Source of the DNA: Perlabentimonas sp041656735
GTDB taxonomy: Bacteria > Bacteroidota > Bacteroidia > Bacteroidales > Tenuifilaceae
NCBI GenBank assembly: GCA_041656735.1
Contig: JBBACY010000052.1
Location: 1-20,311, forward strand
Reading direction: 5' to 3'
DNA length: 20,311 nucleotides
The notes below the pieces were generated by a model that worked only from the letters and a program-made list of their open reading frames with translations, searched no databases and had not been told where the DNA came from. Shown here one piece after another: positions 1 through 7,357 of this stretch. The translations under genes were made by a program, and so were the position numbers. Each line of letters opens with the position of its first letter. The first letter of the stretch is position 1.

Positions 1-358
1 TAAAGTTTGGCATTCTTTCGCCCGAGCGTTGGGCTATATTAGCATACCGAGAGCAAGCGTACTTTCTTGCGTAGGGATGCGTCAAGTGACTTAAATTTAA
101 TAATTATATTGATGTCTGACTATAAAACGAGATTTTGTATCGGTATCGAACCTGAACCGGTTAATGTACCGGTCTGTATAATTTTTAAATGCAAGGAGCG
201 GAATATAGCCCAACTAGTGTATACCCATACCTTAAAAATCTACTTTTCACTCCTTAAATGTAGATAATATATTCTAATTAATCACTTTGCAAGTAAAAAT
301 CAGGGTAAAAGAAAATGGAATAATGGGGGGAAAGATGGGTATATGCAACACAAAAAGC
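1..358. other. Gene-free stretch with inverted repeats
   Basis: No convincing gene is seen. A plus-strand frame opening at a TTG (67) or an ATG (112) and ending at 267 has no recognisable domain and no clear ribosome site. The stretch contains a 13-base inverted repeat, gttgggctatatt at 28-40 and its complement at 202-214. It also has a small hairpin (gcaag/cttgc near 53-70), a tandem ACCGGT pair near 156-173, and a 6-base inverted repeat atctac/gtagat near 238-266. It could be a degenerate mobile-element remnant or an untranslated end of something outside the window. Neither is demonstrable from the sequence alone. Confidence 0.5.
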
Positions 359-395
359 AAAAGCCCCTTAACACTCAATGTGTTAAGGGGCTTTT
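359..395 (-). terminator. Intrinsic terminator of tRNA-Asp
   Basis: The arms at 359-374 and 380-395 form a perfect 16-bp stem around a 5-base loop (tcaat). The core is GCCCCTTAACAC, and A/T tracts flank both ends, giving a U-tract on the minus-strand transcript. It lies only 3 bases past the tRNA 3' end, so it almost certainly ends that transcript. By symmetry it could also stop plus-strand transcription entering from the left. Confidence 0.9.
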
Positions 396-398
396 AAG

Positions 399-472
399 CG
401 GTCCGGACGAGACTCGAACTCGCGACCCCATGCGTGACAGGCATGTATTCTAACCAACTGAACTACCGGACC
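399..472 (-). tRNA. tRNA-Asp (anticodon GTC)
   Basis: The minus strand reads as a 74-nt cloverleaf. The acceptor stem GGTCCGG (472-466) pairs with CCGGACC (406-400), followed by discriminator G at 399. The D-arm contains AGTTGGTTA. The anticodon stem CATGC/GCATG encloses the loop CTGTCAC, giving anticodon GTC for aspartate. The T-arm carries the canonical TTCGAGT loop. The 3' CCA is not encoded and must be added by the CCA-adding enzyme, as is common in Bacteroidota. The gene is monocistronic, with a promoter box upstream at 509-538 and a strong terminator directly downstream. Confidence 0.97.
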
Positions 473-508
473 AATATTGTAAGGAGCGTGTTTCTGTATT
501 TGACGGTG

Positions 509-538
509 CAAAGATATCTTTTCTTTTTATATCTGCAA
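509..538 (-). promoter_or_regulatory. Bacteroidota-type promoter for tRNA-Asp
   Basis: On the minus strand, TTG (538-536) is followed after exactly 19 bases by TATCTTTG (516-509). This matches the known Bacteroidota sigma-70-family pattern of a -33 TTG element and a -7 TAnnTTTG box. The -7 box ends 37 bases before the mature tRNA 5' end, which leaves a short leader for RNase P to remove. It is the best promoter match in the window. Confidence 0.7.
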
Positions 539-555
539 TACTTTTTTAGAGAAAT

Positions 556-1089
556 TTACGATTTATAAAAACTAAAATGCACATTTCCGTAGTTCCGGGT
601 TTCTGTATAATGAGAGTTCTCTGGCATAATAGTTCTTTTAGAATGTTCAACAATAAGTAACCCATTGTTTTTCAGTAAATTATTAGAGAAAATTAGATCG
701 GGTATACTTTCAAAGCCTTTTATGTCGTAGGGTGGGTCTGCAAAAATAACGTCGAATTGTATGGTGCAATTCTTTATAAATTTATACGCATCGTGCCTTA
801 TTGGGGTTATTGCATTTATTCCTAGCTCTGCAATTACCTTACGAATAAAAGCAAAGTGCTTAAAATCCATTTCAACCAGGTGAATGCTAGCGCAACCCCG
901 CGAGGCAAATTCAAGGCTTATGCTTCCCGTGCCTGCAAAAAGATCAAGCACGGCAATGTCATCAAAATCGTATCTGTTTGAGAGTATATTAAATAACCCT
1001 TCTTTGGCAATATCGGTTGTTGGACGGGCTTTTATAGTTTTAGGCGGATTGAAAATATGGCCTTTAAACTTTCCGCTAACTATTCGCAT
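556..1089 (-). CDS. rsmD: 16S rRNA (guanine-N2)-methyltransferase RsmD
   Basis: The 177-residue product matches RsmD, which methylates G966 (E. coli numbering) of 16S rRNA with S-adenosylmethionine during 30S assembly in the cytoplasm. Visible hallmarks are the N-terminal MRIVSGKFKG, then RPTTDIAKEGLFNIL at 22-36, SAM-binding motif I LDLFAGTGSISLE at 48-60, the acidic residue after strand 2 (VEMD, about 72-75), and the catalytic DPPY at 118-121. Length is normal for the family. The start ATG (1089) lies inside the last codons of the upstream DUF3822 gene, a 10-base overlap that implies translational coupling and one operon. No terminator is obvious between its end and the tRNA promoter. Confidence 0.95.
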   Translation of the reverse strand: MRIVSGKFKGHIFNPPKTIKARPTTDIAKEGLFNILSNRYDFDDIAVLDLFAGTGSISLEFASRGCASIHLVEMDFKHFAFIRKVIAELGINAITPIRHDAYKFIKNCTIQFDVIFADPPYDIKGFESIPDLIFSNNLLKNNGLLIVEHSKRTIMPENSHYTETRNYGNVHFSFYKS

Positions 1090-1928
1090 TGCGATATATT
1101 GAAAAGTGTAGAGTATTTCTCCTTATGTGGGCTTAGTATGTAGCTTAGGTGCGAGTTAAAAATTGTGCTATTTGATTTGACGTTGCCAAAAAATCGGGTG
1201 AGTAGCGTAAGCAGCTCATTGTGGTAATCTACTTTTCCAAATAAGGTAATGTCAATATCGGCTGGCTTTATACCCAATTGCTTAGATATATTGGCTAAAT
1301 GGTATGTTGTATCCTCGCTACTAAGGGTCTGAATTGTGCCTGAGTGGAAAAGGTTACCCTCTTTTAGGAAGTTAATTATGGCAAACGAATTAAAAAACGA
1401 AACCTGCACTTGCGGTTTCCCTTTTTTCACTCCTTCGGTTAGGGCATTTTTTAGTGCAAAGTACCCGCTGCACACAAATTTTGCATTTTTGTATTTCCCA
1501 ATAAATGCATTTGCAAGGGTAGAGGGAATGCTGTAGATGCAAACTCTGTCGTCGTCAACATTGCCAAACCTAATTTCGTTTAGCTCGTGAAGGGGGTACG
1601 ACAGTGCCAAGAGTTGTTTTGCCTTAGTGGGCTCAAAATATTTCGTTGGAACAACGATAAATTCAGGCGACTCGTAGTTTATAAATACCCTTCGGAACTG
1701 GTTTTCGAGCCAATCGTACTGGCTGGTGATCCATGAAACCTCCTGGAGCCAATCGTCGGTATAAACCACATTCTTTTCAAATGGAATACTTCCTAAGGCA
1801 ATAAACATATTGCGATTAGTATCCTTTACGCAAAAAGAAAATCCATTCAGGTTAACCTGAATGGATAATTCATATGATTCGGTGCGGAAAGGATCGAAGG
1901 TTTCGTCAAATAGATCAAACTTTTGCAT
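1080..1928 (-). CDS. DUF3822 family protein
   Basis: The product resembles the DUF3822 family, a Bacteroidota-restricted group of unknown function commonly found beside rsmD. Supporting features are the opening FDPFRTESYELSIQ, the FSFCVKDT stretch, the PEFIVVPTKYFEP segment, and total length (282 residues from the chosen start). No signal peptide or membrane segment is seen, so it is probably cytosolic. An ATG at 1961 would add 11 residues and overlap the upstream gene. I prefer the ATG at 1928 because it follows the upstream stop (1944-1942) by 13 bases, has GGATGGGG just before it, and gives an N-terminus that fits the family. Its 3' end overlaps rsmD by 10 bases. A role linked to ribosome maturation is only inferred from position. 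Confidence 0.85.
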   Translation of the reverse strand: MQKFDLFDETFDPFRTESYELSIQVNLNGFSFCVKDTNRNMFIALGSIPFEKNVVYTDDWLQEVSWITSQYDWLENQFRRVFINYESPEFIVVPTKYFEPTKAKQLLALSYPLHELNEIRFGNVDDDRVCIYSIPSTLANAFIGKYKNAKFVCSGYFALKNALTEGVKKGKPQVQVSFFNSFAIINFLKEGNLFHSGTIQTLSSEDTTYHLANISKQLGIKPADIDITLFGKVDYHNELLTLLTRFFGNVKSNSTIFNSHLSYILSPHKEKYSTLFNISQCE

Positions 1929-1941
1929 AGTTACCCCATCC

Positions 1942-2544
1942 CTATTCCCAGTTTCCTGCATTATTTGTCGCTTCCGTTATCGAGCCTACTTTTAGGCCAG
2001 GGAAACGTTCAAGCTTGTTTCGTAAATCGTTCTCGTTTACAATAAGTTGACGATCTAGCCCTTTTAGTAATATGTCGTTATGAATTTTAGCTTCAAAAAC
2101 CTTAATTACAAGTCCAGATCCTGTTTTTAGTTCACCTGCAGCCATTTCAAATTCAGCTCCTCCGGTAAACGGCGCAAAGCGAAGTGAATCAACAGGGTAA
2201 TTTTTTCTGAAAATACTGTCAAGTACACAAACCCTTACGGTGTCACGGCTAACTAACCCCTTGGCAACTGCAATAGAGTCATCGTACGAACCGATTTGCC
2301 TTACTATTTTAAATGAGTCAAATCGTACAAAGTTTATAAGGGTGTCGAAACTACTAGTAAACTTAGCATTCTCAGAACGGAAAGCTAACTGTGCAGTTCT
2401 AATGTCCTTTAAACGTTCAATAGTTTTTTCATACCTTTTATCCTTGTCACTCTTAAAACGGATAGGATTCATTATACTCTCGAAGATAAAGTAGGATAAA
2501 ACTACTATAAGAATTAGAAGCAGAATTTGATAAACGGTTTTCAT
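1942..2544 (-). CDS. Membrane-anchored protein, pseudopilin-like N-terminus
   Basis: I do not recognise a named family. From the ATG at 2544 the product has 200 residues. It begins with a short basic start and one hydrophobic segment (about residues 5-24), then a charged alpha-helical stretch containing RLKDIRTAQLAFRSENAKF. That stretch resembles the N-terminal helix of pseudopilin-like proteins, but no prepilin cleavage motif (G before F/M-x4-E) is visible. The rest is mixed, with a possible beta domain toward the C-terminus, presumably outside the inner membrane. A TTG at 2553 would add three residues; the ATG is more plausible. It is the first gene of the group leading to DUF3822 and rsmD, and this trio seems to be conserved in Bacteroidota. 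Confidence 0.75.
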   Translation of the reverse strand: MKTVYQILLLILIVVLSYFIFESIMNPIRFKSDKDKRYEKTIERLKDIRTAQLAFRSENAKFTSSFDTLINFVRFDSFKIVRQIGSYDDSIAVAKGLVSRDTVRVCVLDSIFRKNYPVDSLRFAPFTGGAEFEMAAGELKTGSGLVIKVFEAKIHNDILLKGLDRQLIVNENDLRNKLERFPGLKVGSITEATNNAGNWE

Positions 2545-2572
2545 TTTGCTCAATTTAATTTAAGTTTGTGTG

Positions 2573-2580
2573 CAAATTTA
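2573..2580 (-). promoter_or_regulatory. Putative -7 box for the rsmD operon
   Basis: The minus strand reads TAAATTTG, a full match to the Bacteroidota TAnnTTTG box, about 29 bases before the ATG at 2544. No TTG is found at the expected -33 distance, so the assignment rests on one element and the position in a divergent intergenic gap. Confidence 0.4.
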
Positions 2581-2588
2581 AAAACATA

Positions 2589-2604
2589 TATGTAAAATTA
2601 CATA
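2589..2604. promoter_or_regulatory. Palindrome in divergent intergenic region
   Basis: The arms TATGTAA and TTACATA are a perfect 7-base inverted repeat separated by two A bases. It sits in the 88-base gap between the divergent starts at 2544 and 2633, just upstream of the minus-strand -7 box. The size and place suit a dimeric regulator operator, but an AT-rich chance palindrome is possible. Confidence 0.3.
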
Positions 2605-2632
2605 CCCAAAGTGAATTTATTTTAAACATAAA

Positions 2633-4060
2633 ATGAAAAGCAGCAATATTTTAACAACTCTAGTACATCATGTTGGATATGAACTCACGAAGAGTCAGGA
2701 GGTTACATCGTCTTTGCTCTCAGAGTTCTTCGTAAGTAAAAAAGAGCAACAAGTATTTTTACTTAAGGGGTATGCAGGTACGGGAAAAACTACTCTTATA
2801 GCTGCTTGTGTTAAAACGTTGCTCTCATTAGGGGTTAAGGTGGTGCTTTTAGCCCCTACGGGAAGAGCGGCTAAGGTTATTGCACAGTATTCGGGCTATT
2901 CGGCCTTTACAATTCATAAGTGGATATACAGAAAGCAATCACAAAAAGACGCCCTAGGAAAGTTTATACTAAATAAAAATACGGGCAGTAATACCATTTA
3001 TATAGTCGACGAAGCCTCTATGATTAGCGCTTCATCTGCCGAGAGTTCGGTTTTTGGTTCGGGAAATGTTTTAGAAGATTTAATGCAGTTTGTTGATAGT
3101 GGCGACAATTGTAGGCTTATGCTTGTAGGCGATGAAGCTCAACTTCCTCCGGTGAGACTCGACAGAAGCCCGGCCCTCGATAAGGGAGTAATTGAAAGCT
3201 ATGGCTACGAGGTTACCGATATTACTCTCTTGGAGGTGGTTAGGCAGGCTGCTGATTCTGGCATTCTTACCAACGCAACCGAACTTAGAGCAATGATTGC
3301 TAACAACCAATGTGTTATACCAAAATTTAAGCTAGTAGGTTTCGACGATGTTGTTAGGCTTTCGGGCACCGAATTAGTGGAAACCCTGGAGAGTAGCTAC
3401 TCAAAAGTTGGGATAAACGAAACCATAGTGATTAGCTATTCAAATAAACGGGCAAACAAGTACAACCAGGGTATTCGGAACCAAATTTTGTGGTATGAGG
3501 AGGAGTTATCCATAGGCGATTTGCTTATGGTTGTTCGAAACAACTACTTTTGGGTTGAGAAAAATTCAGACATAAATTTTATTGCCAACGGCGATATTGT
3601 TGAAGTAGTTCGCATTAAAGGGATAAAGGAATTACATAGCTTCAGGTTTGCCGAGGTAACCGTGAGGTTAGTCGATTACCAACAGCAGGAAATTGATGTA
3701 GTAATAATGCTCGATACCCTTTCGGTTGATGGACCGTCGCTTCCGAATGAGAGGTCAAATCATCTGTACGAAAGTGTTAGCCTTGATTATGCCGATGTTA
3801 TTAGTAAGCGTAGTAGGTTTAAAAAAGTGAAGGAGGACCCATATTTTAATGCGTTACAAGTTAAGTATGCTTATGCTGTAACATGCCATAAGGCGCAGGG
3901 TGGGCAGTGGAAACACGTGTACATTGATCAGGGTTTCTTTAAGGATGATATGCTTAATAAGGAATATTTACGCTGGTTATACACAGCTTTTACCCGAGCA
4001 ACCGAAAAAGTATTCTTGGTGAATTTTGCCAAAGAATTTTATACGAGCGATTTCGAGTAA
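2633..4060 (+). CDS. RecD2-like superfamily 1 DNA helicase / AAA ATPase
   Basis: This 475-residue protein is a RecD-type SF1B helicase. Motif I (Walker A) is GYAGTGKTT at 46-54. Motif Ia is seen in LLAPTGRAAK (72-81), Walker B in IVDEAS (124-129), and motif III in VGDEAQLPPV (165-174). The C-terminal UvrD_C_2-like part has motif V VTCHKAQGGQW (416-426) and motif VI LYTAFTRA (449-456). Such proteins unwind DNA 5'-3' in repair or recombination. The short Bacteroidota form lacks the long N-terminal domain of true RecD2 and has no RecB/RecC partner here. It is transcribed divergently from the rsmD group and stands alone; no terminator is clear downstream. Helicase class is confident, the cellular role is not. 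Confidence 0.9.
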   Translation: MKSSNILTTLVHHVGYELTKSQEVTSSLLSEFFVSKKEQQVFLLKGYAGTGKTTLIAACVKTLLSLGVKVVLLAPTGRAAKVIAQYSGYSAFTIHKWIYRKQSQKDALGKFILNKNTGSNTIYIVDEASMISASSAESSVFGSGNVLEDLMQFVDSGDNCRLMLVGDEAQLPPVRLDRSPALDKGVIESYGYEVTDITLLEVVRQAADSGILTNATELRAMIANNQCVIPKFKLVGFDDVVRLSGTELVETLESSYSKVGINETIVISYSNKRANKYNQGIRNQILWYEEELSIGDLLMVVRNNYFWVEKNSDINFIANGDIVEVVRIKGIKELHSFRFAEVTVRLVDYQQQEIDVVIMLDTLSVDGPSLPNERSNHLYESVSLDYADVISKRSRFKKVKEDPYFNALQVKYAYAVTCHKAQGGQWKHVYIDQGFFKDDMLNKEYLRWLYTAFTRATEKVFLVNFAKEFYTSDFE

Positions 4061-4258
4061 ATTCTATAAACGGGTATTCTATCGCATTATTTGTACCTTG
4101 GTCAACTCATTGCATAATTGTATGGTGTTTAAAATTTTATTTCTACATTTACCTACATAAAATAATTGTGGCAATGGAGCATACGTAAAAGCATCGTCAA
4201 CAAATAAGAGAATTACCGCTCTATTAATGTTCTATATATTCCTTTAAAAAATATACAG

Positions 4259-6625
4259 ATGAAACGTAAAAGTTCAATTCGTCAAAAAATTTTACTCTAC
4301 ATCCTCTCCGTTTTTGTGATATTTTATTTGATAAGCATTGGCTACATTACTTTAAATGCGCGGAAATCAATACTGGTTGAAACGAAGGCAAAAACAGAAC
4401 TGCTTGCAGCCAATTATGCTTCGGAAATTAGCCGACTTTTTGAGAAGAATATTACCATTACACGCACCCTGTCGCAAGCTTTTACAACTTATAAACAGAT
4501 GCCCGAGGAGCAGTGGACTTCCCTGTTTCTGGATATGTATTCTCCAGTTATTAAGGCGAACCCCGACATATACATAATTTGGGATAGTTGGGAGTATTCT
4601 AGCTATAAACCCAATTACACAAAAGATTTTGGTAGGATTCTAATGTTTGTGCTTAGAGAGGAGGATGGGAGTTTTGAGAGGGATGTTGAAGAGAGAAGTA
4701 TGGATGGGGATCCCGAAATTTATGGAACATTTAAGCAGGGTAATGTCGACGATATTTGGGAACCCTACCTAGATGTGGTAGAAGGAACAAAACGCGAGGC
4801 TAGAATGCTTACAACCATAGCTTCGCCCGTGCAAATTGACAATAAGTTTGTGGGTATGGTTGGGGTCGATGTTGAACTTACATTTTTACAAGATCTTGTG
4901 AGCAGCGTTGATGTGGTTGAGGGCGGATTCGCTTTTATTACGTCATATACTGGAATAATTGCTGGTCACCCCGATAGCGATAAAATTAACAAGAATATAG
5001 TAGACCTTTATCCCAACGAAACGCAACGAGAGCATCTTGTTGAGCGAATACAAAAGGGTGAAAAGTTTTCCTTTGTTCGGGATGATAATGGCAATTCGCA
5101 CTACATGTTTTTTGCACCCATTACTGTTGATGGGGTTAGTAAGAATTGGTCATTGGCCATTTCAATTCCCTATAAAAAGGTTCTGGAAACTGCTAACCGG
5201 TCGGTTTACATATCACTGGTTGTGGGTTTAATTGCCCTACTCATTATTGTTGTTCTGCTTATTCTGGTTTCAAACAACATTACCCGTCCTGTAGCAGCAA
5301 TTACGCAGTCGTTAAACAAAATGGCATTAGGGCATATCTCAAATGATTTGGAGCTTACAATAAACTCAAATGACGAGATAGAGGAGATGGCCAAAGCCTT
5401 TAATCGTTCAATTGAAGGGTTAAACAGTAAAACTTCTTTTGCACACAATATTGGCAAGGGAGAACTCGACAGTAAGCTCGAAATGCTGAGCGAGGACGAT
5501 ATATTAGGTAAATCGTTACTCGATATGCGTAACAGCCTAATGGTTGCTAAGCAAGAAGAATTAAAGAGGAAAGAGGAGGAGCGTAAAAGATCATGGGATA
5601 ATGAGGGGGTTGCAAAATTTGCCGATATTTTACGCAGTAACAACGACAATATTAATCGATTAGCTGATGAGATTGTAAAAAATCTTGTGAAGTATATGGG
5701 TACAAACCAGGCGGTAATGTTTTTGCTTAACGAGAATGACCCAAATGATGCTTTCTTCGAACTTTTCTCGGCATACGCATGGGACAGAAGAAAGTATTTG
5801 AATAAACGAATTGATGTAAGCGAGGGCTTGGTGGGCGCTTGTGCTATGGAAAAGGAAACGATTCAGCTTACCGAGATTCCCGAAGACTATATTGAGATTA
5901 CATCAGGGTTAGGTAAAGCCAATCCAAAATATATTGTGCTGGTTCCGTTAAAGCATGAGGGAATTGTGCAGGGAGTAATTGAGATGGCTTCGTTTACAAT
6001 TTTCGAAGAATTTGAGGTTGAGTTTCTTGAACGTATTGCCGATAGTATTGCCTCTACCATTCAGTCGGTTAAAATTAACGTAACAACCAAGCAGCTGCTT
6101 GAACAATCGCAACAGCAAGCCGAGGAAATGTTGGCTCAGGAAGAGGAAATGCGCCAGAATATGGAGGAGTTGCAAGCAACACAGGAGGAGATGGAACGTA
6201 AGGGCTATGAGCAACAGCAATTGCAGGCAGCTATGACCGAAGAGGTTGAGAAGATGAGGGGCGAGCTAGAATTGCAGCAGCATAGTTTCGACTCGATAAT
6301 AGACGCAATAGGTAAAACGGCATACATTGCCGAGTATAGTATCGATGGGCGAATAGTTAGGTTAAGCAAGTCTCTTGAGGCACTAATTGAAAAATCATCG
6401 GCTGAGGTGGAGGGTATGCACCACTCCGAATTATTTGTTTCAAATACTAAGCCAGCCAAGGGAACCAAAGATTTGTGGGATATTCTAAAAAACGGAAAAG
6501 TTTTTGAACGCGAATTTAAAGGTATGCTTGGTAATCAAAAAGTGTTGTTAAAAGAATGGTACTCGCCAGTTTTGGATCTCAACGGCGAAGTTTTAAGGGT
6601 AATATCTGTTTCAATTTGTATATAA
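4259..6625 (+). CDS. Cache-HAMP-GAF-PAS membrane sensor without output domain
   Basis: The 788-residue protein has a first membrane segment (about 11-32), then a periplasmic double-Cache region (about 50-312) with WEPYLDVVEG and the VGMVGVDVELTFL signature. A second membrane segment (about 316-338) is followed by a HAMP starting at ITRPV (341). A GAF domain spans about 448-605. A long Gln/Glu coiled coil (about 605-672) includes QNMEELQATQEEMERK, a motif I associate with Bacteroidota chemoreceptor-like proteins. A terminal PAS domain covers about 675-786. No histidine-kinase, GGDEF, EAL, phosphatase or canonical methyl-accepting hairpin is present, and the protein ends two residues after the PAS strand. 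It probably senses a small extracellular ligand and passes the signal by protein contact. It is monocistronic between unrelated genes. Confidence 0.85.
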   Translation: MKRKSSIRQKILLYILSVFVIFYLISIGYITLNARKSILVETKAKTELLAANYASEISRLFEKNITITRTLSQAFTTYKQMPEEQWTSLFLDMYSPVIKANPDIYIIWDSWEYSSYKPNYTKDFGRILMFVLREEDGSFERDVEERSMDGDPEIYGTFKQGNVDDIWEPYLDVVEGTKREARMLTTIASPVQIDNKFVGMVGVDVELTFLQDLVSSVDVVEGGFAFITSYTGIIAGHPDSDKINKNIVDLYPNETQREHLVERIQKGEKFSFVRDDNGNSHYMFFAPITVDGVSKNWSLAISIPYKKVLETANRSVYISLVVGLIALLIIVVLLILVSNNITRPVAAITQSLNKMALGHISNDLELTINSNDEIEEMAKAFNRSIEGLNSKTSFAHNIGKGELDSKLEMLSEDDILGKSLLDMRNSLMVAKQEELKRKEEERKRSWDNEGVAKFADILRSNNDNINRLADEIVKNLVKYMGTNQAVMFLLNENDPNDAFFELFSAYAWDRRKYLNKRIDVSEGLVGACAMEKETIQLTEIPEDYIEITSGLGKANPKYIVLVPLKHEGIVQGVIEMASFTIFEEFEVEFLERIADSIASTIQSVKINVTTKQLLEQSQQQAEEMLAQEEEMRQNMEELQATQEEMERKGYEQQQLQAAMTEEVEKMRGELELQQHSFDSIIDAIGKTAYIAEYSIDGRIVRLSKSLEALIEKSSAEVEGMHHSELFVSNTKPAKGTKDLWDILKNGKVFEREFKGMLGNQKVLLKEWYSPVLDLNGEVLRVISVSICI

Positions 6626-6715
6626 TCATATGCGAAACATTCATAAAAGCAGCAAAATTAAATAGTTCGAGTATAACATCATAATTTGCACTATTAACCA
6701 ATTAATCAAATATTT

Positions 6716-7285
6716 ATGTACTTATTTTTTGATACAGAAACAACCGGGTTGCCTCGAAACTGGAAAGCTCCTGTAACCGATTTGAATAATTGGCCACGTA
6801 TGATTCAAATTGCATGGGCTTTATTTGATGAAAAAGGCAATGGTATCGAATCTGAAGGTTTTATTATAAAACCCGAAAACTTTGAAATTCCGCTCGATGC
6901 ATCCAGGGTACATGGAATATCTACCGAAAGAGCTATGAATGAAGGCGTAGCCCTTGAAACTGTTCTAAATAAATTTAATGAACTTGTTGCACAGGCTAAT
7001 TTTATTGTTGCCCACAACATTAGTTTTGATGAAAAAATTTTAGGTGCAGAATTATTAAGAAAAAGAATACAAAGTGATTTTAATAGTAAGAGAAAACTTT
7101 GTACAATGCAATCATCCACAAACTATTGTAAAATACCTGGACCATATGGTTACAAATGGCCTAAATTATCGGAATTACATATAAAACTTTTCGGAGTTGA
7201 CTTTGAGGACGCGCATGACGCTATGGTAGATGTTAATGCAACTGTAAAATGTTTTTGGGAAATGAGAAAAAGGGGGCTGATATAA
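6716..7285 (+). CDS. DnaQ-like DEDDh 3'-5' exonuclease
   Basis: The 189-residue product is a single-domain DEDDh exonuclease. The metal-binding residues are all visible: D6 and E8 in FFDTETTGLP, D105 in the VAHNISFDEKI block (98-108), and H167 with D172 in the AHDAMVD block, spaced H-x4-D. It probably trims 3' ends of DNA or RNA using two metal ions, like the proofreading epsilon subunit or RNase T-type enzymes. No polymerase or other domain is fused. The gene is noticeably AT-rich (31 G/C of 120 in 7021-7140 by hand count) compared with the adjacent kinase (27 of 60 in 8281-8340), hinting at a different history. It converges with the kinase gene, 72 bases apart. Confidence 0.9.
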   Translation: MYLFFDTETTGLPRNWKAPVTDLNNWPRMIQIAWALFDEKGNGIESEGFIIKPENFEIPLDASRVHGISTERAMNEGVALETVLNKFNELVAQANFIVAHNISFDEKILGAELLRKRIQSDFNSKRKLCTMQSSTNYCKIPGPYGYKWPKLSELHIKLFGVDFEDAHDAMVDVNATVKCFWEMRKRGLI

Positions 7286-7357
7286 ATATTTGAGTTAACA
7301 CTTCGCGCAATAGTGTAGAATTGTGTGTAACAAGTCTTCGAACCTATGTGTATTGGT

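Noticed and set aside
67..267. 66-codon plus-strand frame at the left end
   Set aside because: It opens at a TTG or an internal ATG (112), has no recognisable domain or ribosome site, and spans one arm of the inverted repeat, so coding is unsupported.
2633..4060. Part of an anti-phage or RecBCD system
   Set aside because: The RecD-like helicase stands alone with no RecB, RecC, nuclease or defence partner next to it, so a single housekeeping-type helicase is the simpler reading.
5948..6468. Minus-strand frames opposite the sensor gene
   Set aside because: They are Leu/Ser/Phe-rich mirror frames of the sensor's Gln/Glu coiled coil and PAS region, with no independent signal.
7286..7357. Terminator between the exonuclease and kinase genes
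   Set aside because: Only a 5-base stem (acact/agtgt) without a T-tract is visible, too weak to call.
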